From CAYTZH01 sp964442285 (lineage in GTDB: Bacteria; Myxococcota_A; UBA9160; JAFDET01): a stretch of DNA of 64,000 nucleotides. Position 1 is the first letter of the stretch. Every line of letters starts with the position of its first letter. Location of the stretch: assembly GCA_964442285.1 (NCBI GenBank), contig CAYTZH010000015.1, forward strand, positions 29,146 through 93,145, read 5' to 3'. The translations under genes and the position numbers were made by a program. Below the pieces are notes generated by a model that was given only the letters and a program-made list of their open reading frames with translations, was not told where the DNA came from and did no database searches. Of this stretch, positions 1 through 8,009 are shown piece after piece.

Positions 1-368
1 AGCGCCTGTCCGAGCTCGAGGGCTACGTCCTCGCCCACGAGTACTCGGGCTATCGGCAGCTCACCTGCGCGGCCCGGGGCCAGGACCCGGGGCCCGTGGG
101 GCTCATGAACAAGCTCGTGTCCACCAACATCCAGCAGAAGGTCGCCCGCCTCGCCATCGACCTGGTGGGCGACGAGGCCCTGGCGGCGCCGGGCGGCCGC
201 GCCCGGGGCATGTTCCAGGGCATGAGCCAGAAGTCCGGCTGGGTCGGACACTTCATGTGGTCGCTCGGCATCGCCATCGCCGGCGGCACCGCCAACATCC
301 AGCGCAACGTCATCGCCGAGCGCGGCTACGGGCTGCCCCGCGACGCCGCGGCCCAACAGAGCAGGTAG
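1..368 (+). CDS. acyl-CoA dehydrogenase, C-terminal part (5' end outside window)
   Basis: This is the C-terminal 121 residues of an acyl-CoA dehydrogenase, read in frame from base 3. The diagnostic end of the family is visible: a helical region around MNKLVSTNIQQKVARLA, then GIAIAGGTANIQRNVIAERG and a final GLPRD, the segment that packs near FAD and the dimer interface. The family oxidises acyl-CoA thioesters to 2-enoyl-CoA and passes electrons to ETF. A second, shorter acyl-CoA dehydrogenase starts 11 bp downstream, so the pair probably forms a two-subunit enzyme or pathway unit, as in steroid side-chain degradation clusters; that pairing is inference. Substrate is not predictable. Confidence 0.9.
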   Translation, partial: RLSELEGYVLAHEYSGYRQLTCAARGQDPGPVGLMNKLVSTNIQQKVARLAIDLVGDEALAAPGGRARGMFQGMSQKSGWVGHFMWSLGIAIAGGTANIQRNVIAERGYGLPRDAAAQQSR

Positions 369-379
369 GGAGAGCGAGC

Positions 380-1456
380 GTGGACTTCGGACTCTCGGAA
401 GAGCAGGAGATCCTGCAGGAGACGGTCGCCGGCTGGGTGGAGAACGAGTGCCCGGTCACCCGGGTGCGCGAGCTCTTCGACGGCGACGAGGGCTACCCCG
501 ACGCTCTGTGGTCGGGCCTCGCCGAGCTGGGCATCGCCGGCCTGCTGGTGCCCGAGGCCTACGGCGGCGCCGGCCTCGAGATGGTCGACCTGGCGCTGGT
601 CGCGGAGGTGCTCGGCCGGGGCGCCGTGCCGGGGCCGTTCTTCGGCCACTCCCTGGCCTGCGCGGCGCTGGTCGCCGGCGGGAGCGACGCCCAGAAGGAG
701 CGCTGGCTGCCGAAGCTCGCCTCCGGCGAGATCGTCGGCGGTGTGGCCCTGGCCGAGGGCGAGGGCGGCTGGCTGCCCGACGCCTGGCGGGCCGAGCTCC
801 GCGACGGCCGCATCCGCGGCCAGAAGAGCTGGTCGCCCTACGCCTCCCGGGCGGACCTGCTCGTGGTCGGCGCGACGGGCGGCGCGCTCGTGCTCGTCGA
901 GCGCGGCGCCGAGGGGGTGAAGACCAGCCCCGTCGACAGCCTGGACCGGACCCGCCGCCTGGACGACGTGGTGCTCGAGTCGGCGCCGTGCGAGCCCCTG
1001 GCGGATGCCCGCACCGCCGGGCGGGTGCGCGACGCGGGCCTCGTGCTGCTCGCGGCCGACGCCTTCGGGGGCGCCACGCGCCTGCTCGACCTCTCGGTGG
1101 CCTACGCCAAGGACCGGGAGCAGTTCGGCGTGACCATCGCCCACTTCCAGTCGGTGAAGCACCGCCTCGCCGAGATGGCCGTGGAGATCGAGCCCGCGCG
1201 CGGCCTCTACTGGTGGGCGGCCCACGCCTGGGACGCCCTTCCGCAGCAGAGCGAGCGCGCCGCGGCCGTCGCCAAGGCCCACCTCACCGATCGCTTCCTC
1301 GCCGTCGCGCGCGAGGCGGTGGAGATCCACGGGGGCATCGGCTTCACCTGGGAGTGCGACGTGCAGTTCTGGTTCAAGCGGGCCATGTTCGACCGGGTCG
1401 TGCTCGGCGATCCGGGGCTGCACCGCGAGCGGGCGGCCCAGCTCGCGGGCTGGTGA
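380..1456 (+). CDS. acyl-CoA dehydrogenase family protein
   Basis: A 358-residue acyl-CoA dehydrogenase-like flavoprotein. It begins MDFGLSEEQEILQETV from a GTG start preceded by a GGGAGAG ribosome site. An in-frame reading further upstream overlaps the previous gene and does not resemble the family. The N-terminal helical domain, the middle beta domain and the C-terminal domain (AKDREQFGVTIAHFQSVKHRLAE, then EAVEIHGGIGFTWECDVQFW) are all present. It is shorter than the usual 380-400 residues, and the middle domain is abbreviated (about residues 120-220), typical of the smaller subunit of heteromeric FadE pairs. With the gene ending 11 bp before it, it likely forms one enzyme; the substrate is unknown. 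Confidence 0.88.
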   Translation: MDFGLSEEQEILQETVAGWVENECPVTRVRELFDGDEGYPDALWSGLAELGIAGLLVPEAYGGAGLEMVDLALVAEVLGRGAVPGPFFGHSLACAALVAGGSDAQKERWLPKLASGEIVGGVALAEGEGGWLPDAWRAELRDGRIRGQKSWSPYASRADLLVVGATGGALVLVERGAEGVKTSPVDSLDRTRRLDDVVLESAPCEPLADARTAGRVRDAGLVLLAADAFGGATRLLDLSVAYAKDREQFGVTIAHFQSVKHRLAEMAVEIEPARGLYWWAAHAWDALPQQSERAAAVAKAHLTDRFLAVAREAVEIHGGIGFTWECDVQFWFKRAMFDRVVLGDPGLHRERAAQLAGW

Positions 1457-1511
1457 TCGGGGGCGAGTGGCTCGGTGATCGGGAGGGACGGATGAACGGG
1501 GGACGCTGGGT

Positions 1512-1991
1512 GTGAGCGATCGACCTTTCCGCGTGCTGGGACTCCAGCAGATCGCCGTCGGGGCGACCGACAAGAACGACCTGCGCCGGATCTGGGTGGA
1601 TCTCCTCGGCCTCGAGGTCCACGGCAGCTTCCGCAGCGAGTCGGAGAACGTCGACGAGGACATCGCCGTGGCGGGCGCCGGGCCCCTGGCCGTCGAGGTG
1701 GACCTGATGCAGCCCGTCGACCCGGACAAGCGCCCGAAGGTCCACGACCCGGCCCTGAACCACGTGGGCCTGTGGATCGACGACCTTCCCGGCGCGGTCG
1801 CCTGGCTCGAGGGCCAGGGGGTCCGCTTCGCCCCGGGCGGCATCCGCAAGGGCGCCTCCGGCCACGACGTCTGCTTCATCCATCCGAAGGGCAACGAGGC
1901 GTCCCCGGTCGGTGGCGCCGGGGTGCTCATCGAGCTGGTGCAGGCCCCGCCCGAGGTGGTCCGCGCCCACGACGCCGCCCGCGCCGGCTGA
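1512..1991 (+). CDS. VOC (glyoxalase/bleomycin resistance) fold protein
   Basis: A 159-residue vicinal-oxygen-chelate protein with a GTG start. Two beta-alpha-beta-beta-beta modules are visible: LGLQQIAVGATD opens the first and NHVGLWIDDLPGAVAWLEGQGV the second. In methylmalonyl-CoA epimerase-type members the first module begins with a metal-binding His; here that place is Gln (LQQIAV). The second-module His (NHVGLW) and the late Glu (GVLIELVQAP) are kept. It follows two acyl-CoA dehydrogenases, so a CoA-ester epimerase or hydratase-like role is plausible, but the altered ligand makes any specific reaction uncertain. Confidence 0.75.
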   Translation: MSDRPFRVLGLQQIAVGATDKNDLRRIWVDLLGLEVHGSFRSESENVDEDIAVAGAGPLAVEVDLMQPVDPDKRPKVHDPALNHVGLWIDDLPGAVAWLEGQGVRFAPGGIRKGASGHDVCFIHPKGNEASPVGGAGVLIELVQAPPEVVRAHDAARAG

Positions 1992-2001
1992 CCCCGCGGA
2001 C

Positions 2002-3693
2002 CTAGGGCTGGCGTCCCGCGCGCAGCTCGCGCAGGTGGCGGGAGGCGCGTTCGATGTACACGCCCAGCCTCCGCTGGGTGGCGATCTGGAGCACGATCTC
2101 CCAGGTGCGGATGGCGGCGGCGCGGTCGCCCCCGCGCCGCTCGTGGACGCCGGCGAGGTTGTTGTAGGCCGAGAGGTAGCCGGGGTTCTCGTCGATGGCG
2201 CGCTCGTAGCTGGCGATGGCCAGGTCCCAGCGCTGGAGCTGCCGGTAGCGGTTGCCGAGGTTGTAGTAGCTGGTGGAGAGGTCCACCTGGCGCAGGGGCA
2301 GGTGCACGACGACGGCGAGCGCCGCCAGGGCGACGCCGGCCAGGGCGAGCGCGCGTCGGCGCCCGGCGCGCGCCCGCTCGAGGAGCTCGAAGACCGCGGC
2401 CGCGGCGAAGACGATCAGCAGCGGCACGATCGGCATCCGGTAGCGGGAGAGCACGAAGAACAGCAGCGCCGTGGCGAGGTACACGGCGATCATCCCGTAG
2501 ACGGGAACGAGCCGACGCGCGTGCCGCGTCGTGAGACCCAGCCCGAGCAGCCCCAGCGGGGCGACGAAGCCGAAGCCGAGCAGCGGCAGCCGCAGCACCC
2601 AGGAGAAGAGCTCCGAGAGCCGCTTCTGGCGGTTGTTGGCCGCCTCGTGATGGTTCACGAAGAGCGCGAGCTTGCGGAGCTCGAGGCGCAGCCAGTCGCC
2701 TGGATGCGCGACGATCCAGGCGAGCCCGCGCCCGACCCAGTAGTCCGAGACCTCCGACGCCGAGAGCGGCCGTCCCAGCGCGCGCTCGGCGTACGCCCGA
2801 TAGGCGGCGACCTGCTCCACCGGGTCGCCGGCGAGCTCCCGGGGAAAGGGCTCGGCCACCTTGAAGGTGCCGTCGGCCCGGGGGTTGTTGCCCGTGTAGA
2901 AGGGCGCGGCGCCGGCGGCGTTGATCAGCACCACCTCGCCGCTGACGGCATAGTTGCGCAGGGTGGCGGGCGAAACCGCCAGCAGCGTGCCCAGACCCAG
3001 GGCGGCGGCCCAGGCCAGGCGGCGCGCCAGGGTCGCGCGCTCGCGCAGGTCCCAGAGCAGCCAGCCCAGCGCCAGCGGGCCGAAGAGCAGCACGTTCTGA
3101 CGCGCCAGGGCGCAGAGCCCCAGCAGCCCGCCGACGAGCAGCCAGCGGAGAAGGCCCGGTCGCTCGTGGGCCGACACCAGGGCGAGGATCAGCGCCAGGG
3201 TGAGGGGCACCAGCAGGTTCACGAGCATGAGCGTGCCCTCGTAGAAGAGGAGCATGCCGTAGACCGCGGTCATGCCGGCGGCGAGCAGGCCCACCCGGGC
3301 GTCGAACAGCCGCCTTCCCAGCCGCCAGACCAGCGCGCAGGTGGCCACGCCCAGCAGGCTCTGGACGAGCTTGGCGGTGAGGATCTCCTGGCCCGCGGGC
3401 GCGAGCGCGTAGAGGACCCCGAGGAAGTAGGGATAGAGGGGCCCGAGGAAGAAGACCTCCCGGCCCAGCCAGTCCCCGCCGGCCAGCGCGAGCGCCCACT
3501 CGTGGTAGACCTTGCCGTCGACGGCCGGGAGCGCGAAGAACGGATCGTTGCGGTGGATCTGCTGGAGCTGCAGCAGGCGGAGGGCGAGGGCGCCGAGGAG
3601 GATCGACGCCAGCGCCAGGCCCTCCCGGCCGAGCCCGCTGAACCTCGGGCGGCCGAGCTTCGGGCGGCTCCGCGCCCTCTCCTCCGTCGCCAT
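2002..3693 (-). CDS. GT-C type membrane glycosyltransferase with C-terminal TPR repeats
   Basis: A 563-residue polytopic membrane protein. After a basic N-terminus, a first membrane helix (about residues 27-45) leads into an ArnT/PMT-like region with an acidic loop (QIHRNDPFF and DGKVYHEWALAL), where GT-C enzymes place the catalytic Asp. Several hydrophobic helices follow (for example FLGPLYPYFLGVLYAL and LLGFGFVAPLGLLGLG). The last 100 residues carry TPR-like units (SYYNLGNRYRQLQRWDLAIA). Such enzymes move sugars from polyprenyl carriers to lipid or protein acceptors at the outer face of the inner membrane. The ATG at MATEERARS is chosen because the longer reading runs antisense through the divergent neighbour. 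Acceptor unknown. Confidence 0.8.
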   Translation of the reverse strand: MATEERARSRPKLGRPRFSGLGREGLALASILLGALALRLLQLQQIHRNDPFFALPAVDGKVYHEWALALAGGDWLGREVFFLGPLYPYFLGVLYALAPAGQEILTAKLVQSLLGVATCALVWRLGRRLFDARVGLLAAGMTAVYGMLLFYEGTLMLVNLLVPLTLALILALVSAHERPGLLRWLLVGGLLGLCALARQNVLLFGPLALGWLLWDLRERATLARRLAWAAALGLGTLLAVSPATLRNYAVSGEVVLINAAGAAPFYTGNNPRADGTFKVAEPFPRELAGDPVEQVAAYRAYAERALGRPLSASEVSDYWVGRGLAWIVAHPGDWLRLELRKLALFVNHHEAANNRQKRLSELFSWVLRLPLLGFGFVAPLGLLGLGLTTRHARRLVPVYGMIAVYLATALLFFVLSRYRMPIVPLLIVFAAAAVFELLERARAGRRRALALAGVALAALAVVVHLPLRQVDLSTSYYNLGNRYRQLQRWDLAIASYERAIDENPGYLSAYNNLAGVHERRGGDRAAAIRTWEIVLQIATQRRLGVYIERASRHLRELRAGRQP

Positions 3694-3702
3694 GGCGCGC
3701 CG

Positions 3703-3736
3703 AGGGTAGCAGCCCCGTGGCGGCCGCGTGTACGCT
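3703..3736. promoter_or_regulatory. divergent pair of -10-like hexamers in a 50-bp intergenic region
   Basis: On the minus strand TACCCT (3708-3703) lies 9 nt before the glycosyltransferase ATG. On the plus strand TACGCT (3731-3736) lies 7 nt before a GTG at 3744. No convincing -35 box is seen. The spacing matches other near-leaderless starts in this window. Confidence 0.3.
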
Positions 3737-3743
3737 CCCGGGC

Positions 3744-4040
3744 GTGGAAGCGCGCACCCTCCGCCAGACCGCGTCGGCGCCCACGCTGCTGCGGGCCGCG
3801 CTGGGCGGACCGCGGAAGATCGCCGGGAAGCTCGGCCGCCTGCGCTGCACCCTCGGCCTCTGGCTCGACGGCCCCCATCCTCGGGCGCGCAGCATCGGCG
3901 CCATCGTCGAGGACGCCGGCTATCACGCCCGGCTGCTCGAGTACGTCGCGCTCCCCACCCGGCTCGGACCCCTCTGGGCGCGCTACCGCAGCCTCGAGCG
4001 CTTCCCCGTCGAGCTGGCGCAGGAGCCCGCCTACGCATGA
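3744..4040 (+). CDS. hypothetical protein, about 98 residues
   Basis: A small basic protein (MEARTLRQTASAPTLLRA...) not recognised as a known family. It has no membrane segment and no signal peptide; the middle is Arg-rich and the end is YRSLERFPVELAQEPAYA. The GTG at 3744 is preferred to the one at 3717 because a -10-like TACGCT sits 7 nt upstream of it. The stop overlaps the start of the M23 peptidase gene (ATGA), so the two are probably translated together. Composition and third-position GC match neighbouring genes, supporting real coding. Function unknown. Confidence 0.55.
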   Translation: MEARTLRQTASAPTLLRAALGGPRKIAGKLGRLRCTLGLWLDGPHPRARSIGAIVEDAGYHARLLEYVALPTRLGPLWARYRSLERFPVELAQEPAYA

Positions 4041-5071
4041 GCCGTCCGGGCTCCCAGGAGGCCGAGCTCGCGCGAATCGCCGCGCTCCCGGGCGGTGCCC
4101 GGCCCTGGGTCGGCCTCCTCGACCGCTTCGGCCTGACGCCGCTGGGCCCGGCGGCGCGCCAGGCCCGCAAGGCCGTCCTCGGCAGCGAGGGCACGCCCGC
4201 CACCGAGACGGGCCTCTCCTCCCTGCGCATCTTCAAGCCGGCGATCGCCCTGCCCACCTGGCTCGGTCGGACCCGCGGCGACGGGCTCGTCCCGGTCTAC
4301 AACTTCATGAACCGCAACCTGCCCGGGAAGGACGCCCCCTACTCGGTGAAGGTCTCCTTCTGCCGCGACTTCCAGGGCGGCCAGTGGACCTACGACAGCC
4401 ACGTGGGCACCGACTTCGCCATCCCGGTGGGCACGCCCATCGTCACCCCGGCGCCGGGCCGGGTGCTGCGGGTGGCCAGCGAGCTCGACCACGGGGGTCT
4501 CAAGGTCTGCATCGACCACGGCGGCAACCTCTTCACCACCTCGAGCCACCTCTCGCGGGCGCTGGTCGCCGAGGGCGACTTCGTCCCGCGCGGGCGGGTC
4601 CTCGGTCTCTCCGGGGCGTCGGGCATCGAGTTCCTGCTCTTCTTCCCCTGGGTGGCCCCGCACCTCCACCTGAACGTCTGGCTCGACGGCGAGCCGGCGG
4701 ATCCCTTCGCGCAGCCGGGCGAGACGCCGCTCTGGCGCAGCGGCGACAACGATCCGCGTCCGTTCGAGGGCCCGGCGGATCCCGCCGAGGAGGCGGGCTT
4801 TCTCGAGAGCCGCTGGAGCGAGGCCGGCGTCGACGCGGCCATCGCCGCCTGCCGCGACCCGGAGGTGCGCGAGCGCGCCCGCGCCTTCGACCGTCTCGAG
4901 CGCCGGGCCGCGGAGATCCTCTTCCACCGGGTGCTCACGCCGGCCGCCTTCGACGCCTTCCCGCCGCTGTACGAGGGGCGCGGCAAGCGCCGGCCGTGTC
5001 TCGACCTGCCCTTCCGCGCCGCGGACTTCCGCGGCGCCTGGCTCCCGTCCCCCGGAGGTGTCGATGCGTAG
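4037..5071 (+). CDS. M23 (LytM-type) metallopeptidase domain protein
   Basis: A 344-residue protein with a LytM-like fold in the middle. SHVGTDFAIPVGTPIVTPAPG supplies the HxxxD zinc ligands (near residue 120) and PHLHLNVWLDG supplies the HxH pair. M23 enzymes cut peptidoglycan cross-bridges or short peptides. There is no signal peptide or membrane segment, so an extracytoplasmic role would need another export route; a cytoplasmic or degenerate function is possible. The C-terminal 120 residues are helical and unassigned. It overlaps the upstream small gene by 4 nt (ATGA), and the next gene starts inside its 3' end. Confidence 0.75.
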   Translation: MSRPGSQEAELARIAALPGGARPWVGLLDRFGLTPLGPAARQARKAVLGSEGTPATETGLSSLRIFKPAIALPTWLGRTRGDGLVPVYNFMNRNLPGKDAPYSVKVSFCRDFQGGQWTYDSHVGTDFAIPVGTPIVTPAPGRVLRVASELDHGGLKVCIDHGGNLFTTSSHLSRALVAEGDFVPRGRVLGLSGASGIEFLLFFPWVAPHLHLNVWLDGEPADPFAQPGETPLWRSGDNDPRPFEGPADPAEEAGFLESRWSEAGVDAAIAACRDPEVRERARAFDRLERRAAEILFHRVLTPAAFDAFPPLYEGRGKRRPCLDLPFRAADFRGAWLPSPGGVDA

Positions 5072-5507
5072 AATTCTCGCGATCGCCCTGCTCGCGGCCC
5101 TGGCGGCCGCGCCCGCACCCGCCCAGGAGACGGAGGCCGCCGTGGTGGACTGGGCGGCGCTCGACGCCTACGACGTCATCGAGGTGGTGACCTTCGACGC
5201 CGAGGGCAACGAGCTGCGGGCCACCAAGGTCTGGATCGGGCTGCTCGACGGCCACGGCTGGGTGCGGACCGGGGATTCGCGCTGGCTGCCCGCGGTGAAG
5301 GAGAACCCGGACATCGCGATCCGCGCGGGGGGTGTCGACCATCCGATGCGCGCGGAGGTGCTCCAGGACGAGGAGATCCGCCTGCGCCTGCTGCCCGTGT
5401 TCCAGGAGAAGTATGGCTGGCAGCAGAAGCTGCTCGAGTGGTTCGGCAGCGGCGGTGGCCTGAACCTGATCAAGCTCACGCCGCGCGCCGTCGCGGAGTC
5501 GGCCTAG
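5064..5507 (+). CDS. exported split-barrel (flavin/F420-oxidoreductase-like) protein
   Basis: A 147-residue protein with an N-terminal signal peptide (MRRILAIALLAALAAAPAPAQ, cut about after AQ). The mature part resembles the split beta-barrel of DUF2255 / PNPOx-like proteins: NELRATKVWIGLLDGHGWVRTGD, then NPDIAIRAGGVDHPMRAEVL. GGAGG at 5054-5058 lies 5 nt before the ATG at 5064, favouring it over the GTG at 5058. It overlaps the end of the peptidase gene by 8 nt. Export of this fold is unusual because flavin and F420 enzymes are mostly cytoplasmic, so it may not bind a cofactor. Its stop codon overlaps the convergent gene's stop (CTAG). Confidence 0.6.
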   Translation: MRRILAIALLAALAAAPAPAQETEAAVVDWAALDAYDVIEVVTFDAEGNELRATKVWIGLLDGHGWVRTGDSRWLPAVKENPDIAIRAGGVDHPMRAEVLQDEEIRLRLLPVFQEKYGWQQKLLEWFGSGGGLNLIKLTPRAVAESA

Positions 5508-6574
5508 GCCCGGTCGAAGTCGGCCGCGCCGGTGCTGGCGTCCTCCAGGCTCTCGAGCCGGGCGGTGTCCTCGTAGACGGGGATGCCCGCGTCCTTGAAC
5601 TTCTCCCGGGTGCGGTCGGTCACCGCGCCCACCCGCACCAGGGCCGGCATCATCAGGTCCTTGAAGGAGTGGATGGCGCCCGGAACCTGACCCGGGCGGA
5701 TGCCCTGGGCGCGGGCCTCCATCATGCCCTTCACGAAGTCGCCGGTGTCGATGCCCACGTCCTCCAGCACCTGGCGGAAGCCCGGATCGGGTCGCTGGCG
5801 GCGGTCGCCCTCGGGCCCCCCGGTGGCCTCCACCATGGTCTGGAGGGTCTGGAAGGCGAAGTCGGCCACGTCCTCGCGCTCGTCCTCGTGCATGTCGCGC
5901 AGGGTCTCGCCCACGTAGACGTTGCCGAAGGCGACGTGGCGCGACTCGTCCCGCAGGACGTTCTCGATGATCGAGCGCAGCAGCGAGCAGCTCGTCGCGC
6001 GGCGCATGTTGTGGAAGGAGCCGAGGGCGAGCCCCTCCACCACCATGTTCATGCCGATCGCCACCTTCACCCAGTGGTCCGCCTGCAGGGTGGCGTCGAT
6101 CAGCTCCTTCAGGGCCGGCGAGATCGGATACACCTTGGCCAGCTTGCGCACGTAGGCCTCGAAGACCTCCACGTGGCGCGCCTCGTCCATGGTCTGGGTG
6201 GCCGCGTAGAGCTTGCCCTCGTAGTCGGGCACCGCATGGACCAGCTCGGCGGCCACCATCAGGGCGCCCTGCTCCCCGTGCAGGAACTGGGAGAGCCGAT
6301 GGGCCGCCACGTGGGCCGTGAAGTCCTCGCGCTGGGTCTGCGAGAGCCGCTGCAGGAAGGGGATGCGGTCGAAGCCGAAGCTCGCCTCGTCCACGATGGG
6401 CTTCGAGGGATCGATCTCCGTGTCCCAGTCGATGTCCCGCTCCGCGTTCCACTGGTTCTCCTTCGCCTTGGCGTAGAGGTTGCGGAGCTTCTCGATGTCG
6501 ATGGCGTAGTCGAACTGCCAGCAGATCTCCATCGGCGCCTGGAGGACGTCGGCGGTCTCCCAGTTGGTGCTCAT
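5504..6574 (-). CDS. ferritin-like diiron protein
   Basis: A 356-residue helical protein with two sets of carboxylate-bridged diiron ligands. These are a Glu in HGEQGALMVAAELVH, then E..H in TMDEARHVEVF; and a Glu in NMVVEGLALGSFH, then E..H in VLRDESRHVAFGN. This is the ribonucleotide reductase R2 / AurF-like oxygenase pattern. The family oxidises substrates with O2; no partner reductase is nearby. The ATG start overlaps the stop of the upstream TetR gene (ATGA), so the regulator and the diiron protein are co-transcribed, and TetR probably senses the substrate or product. Substrate unknown. Confidence 0.8.
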   Translation of the reverse strand: MSTNWETADVLQAPMEICWQFDYAIDIEKLRNLYAKAKENQWNAERDIDWDTEIDPSKPIVDEASFGFDRIPFLQRLSQTQREDFTAHVAAHRLSQFLHGEQGALMVAAELVHAVPDYEGKLYAATQTMDEARHVEVFEAYVRKLAKVYPISPALKELIDATLQADHWVKVAIGMNMVVEGLALGSFHNMRRATSCSLLRSIIENVLRDESRHVAFGNVYVGETLRDMHEDEREDVADFAFQTLQTMVEATGGPEGDRRQRPDPGFRQVLEDVGIDTGDFVKGMMEARAQGIRPGQVPGAIHSFKDLMMPALVRVGAVTDRTREKFKDAGIPVYEDTARLESLEDASTGAADFDRA

Positions 6575-7215
6575 GCGCGGGACTCCTCGAAGAGCGTACG
6601 GGCGATCATCTGGCAGAGCGCGGCCAGCACCCGTTCCGGTGCGACGGGCGGCGCGGGCAGCACCAGGAGCTGCATCGCCGCCATGTCGATGGCGTGGTGG
6701 ATCAGGAAGGCGGTGGCCTCCGGATCGAGGTCGGCGCGCATGAGGCCGCGCTCCTGTCCGTGGACCACCAGCGCGCGGAGCCGCTCGAGGCCCGCGGTCT
6801 GGATGGCGGCCCAGCGGGCTCGGACCTCCGGGTCGCGGTCGGCGAGGGCGAGGACCACCAGGTAGATGGACGGGCGCTTGCGCAGCCGCTCGTAGGAGCG
6901 GCGCAGCCAGCCATCCAGGGCCGTGCGCGGGTCGTCGCCGAGGAAGCGGGCCGGGTCGAGCCCGCCGCGTCGGGCGATGCGCTCGCCCCAGGCGTCGACC
7001 AGGGCCAGCAGCAGGGCCCGCTTGTCCCCGAAGTGGTGGTAGAGGGTGCCGATCGAGACGCCGGCCCGGGCGGCGACGTCGCCGATGGCGGTGCCGTCGT
7101 AGCCGCGGCGGGTGAAGAGCTCCTCCGCCGAAGTCAGCAGGCGCTGGCGGGTGACGACGCCCCGGGCCTGGGGGCGTCGCCGCAGGCGCGCGGGTGCGTT
7201 CTCGACGACCGGCAT
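6571..7215 (-). CDS. TetR/AcrR family transcriptional regulator
   Basis: A 214-residue TetR-type repressor. The N-terminal helix-turn-helix is textbook: RLLTSAEELFTRRGYDGTAIGDVAARAGVSIGTLYHHFGDK (about residues 24-64, in part). The C-terminal ligand domain ends LAALCQMIARTLFEESRA and shows no known ligand signature. A -10 TAGAAT lies 7 nt before the ATG with a -35 TTGCGC 18 nt further up, so the transcript is essentially leaderless. An inverted repeat CGAGC-GCAA-GCTCG (7244-7257) overlaps that -35, and could serve as an autoregulatory operator or as the terminator of the upstream gene. It overlaps the diiron gene by 4 nt. Confidence 0.9.
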   Translation of the reverse strand: MPVVENAPARLRRRPQARGVVTRQRLLTSAEELFTRRGYDGTAIGDVAARAGVSIGTLYHHFGDKRALLLALVDAWGERIARRGGLDPARFLGDDPRTALDGWLRRSYERLRKRPSIYLVVLALADRDPEVRARWAAIQTAGLERLRALVVHGQERGLMRADLDPEATAFLIHHAIDMAAMQLLVLPAPPVAPERVLAALCQMIARTLFEESRA

Positions 7216-7222
7216 GCCGCCG

Positions 7223-7252
7223 ATTCTACTGCGGGTTCAAAACCGAGCGCAA
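7223..7252 (-). promoter_or_regulatory. promoter of the TetR-diiron operon
   Basis: On the minus strand, TTGCGC (7252-7247) and TAGAAT (7228-7223) are separated by 18 nt. The ATG of the TetR gene begins 7 nt after the -10, so transcription would start at or next to the start codon. Confidence 0.5.
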
Positions 7253-7257
7253 GCTCG
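7244..7257 (-). terminator. short GNRA-type hairpin followed by TTTT
   Basis: Perfect 5-bp inverted repeat CGAGC/GCTCG with a 4-nt loop. On the minus strand it is followed by GGTTTTG, downstream of the secreted-protein gene. It is weak as an intrinsic terminator. It overlaps the TetR -35, so an operator role is an equal possibility. Confidence 0.3.
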
Positions 7258-7283
7258 AAACAGCACTGGAAAGATCACTCTTT

Positions 7284-7880
7284 TCAGGGGTTTGAAGGCT
7301 CCGAAGCCGGTCCGTCGGGCGCTGCCTCGGTCTCGGGCTCCGGGGGCTCGAGGGCCCGGTCCAGGATCCGTCGCTGGGCGTCCGAGGGTCGGGTCACCCC
7401 GGCGATCCAGGCCCGGCGCACGCCGGACTTCGCGGTGTACACGCCCGGGAAGGGATCGGCGTCGCTGATGAACACCTCGCCGCTCCTCCAGATCCGGACC
7501 TCGCCGGCGACCTCGCCGCGGCGGTGGTGGCGTCGCGCGCTCCGGATCACCTTGCGGACCAGCGAGGTGCCGCGGACCTGCCCCGGGAGCCAGTAGTAGC
7601 CCTCGCCGTAGCGCTCGGCGTAGTGGCCGACCGGCGCGTCCGCGGAGAGGAAGACCGCGCCGAAGGGCGTGTCGACCCGGATCGCGAGGGCCTCCCAGTC
7701 CGCGTGGCCGTGGGCGTGCCCGCGGTCGTGGCCGTGGGTGCGGAGCACCCGGTCGGCCCCGGCGCGGTAGTGGCGCCCCACCTCGGTCCGCACCACGCCG
7801 CTCTCATAGCGCACGCCGGCCTCCGGGTCGGCCTGCGGGTCGGTCTCGGCGCGCGCCGGTGAGGCGGCGAGGGCGAGCAT
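7284..7880 (-). CDS. secreted protein of unknown function
   Basis: About 198 residues. The N-terminus MLALAASPARAETD looks like the end of a signal peptide, which would be too short from this ATG. The only in-frame extension without a conventional start is a CTG at 7910 giving LIRLLSVTLGMLALAASPARA, a proper Sec signal, so a CTG start is possible. The mature chain has a His-rich stretch (THGHDRGHAHGHADWEA), then a beta-rich region (IRVDTPFGAVFLSADAPVGH, GEVRIWRSGEVFISDADPFPG) and a Pro/Glu-rich tail. No family recognised. The His cluster could bind metal. Confidence 0.55.
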   Translation of the reverse strand: MLALAASPARAETDPQADPEAGVRYESGVVRTEVGRHYRAGADRVLRTHGHDRGHAHGHADWEALAIRVDTPFGAVFLSADAPVGHYAERYGEGYYWLPGQVRGTSLVRKVIRSARRHHRRGEVAGEVRIWRSGEVFISDADPFPGVYTAKSGVRRAWIAGVTRPSDAQRRILDRALEPPEPETEAAPDGPASEPSNP

Positions 7881-8009
7881 CCCGAGGGTGACGGAGAGGA
7901 GCCTGATCAGGCTGGATCTCCCGAGGGGGGAGGCAGCCCACCGATCGACCGGCTGGGATCGGGACTTGAGCCGGGTCTCGCGTGGTACCTTGCCCGGCCG
8001 GAGGACGCC

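Noticed and set aside
326..3904. 1192-codon open frame on the minus strand
   Set aside because: Runs antisense through clear acyl-CoA dehydrogenase and VOC genes. Low-complexity Arg/Ala/Pro translation, as expected for a GC-rich shadow frame.
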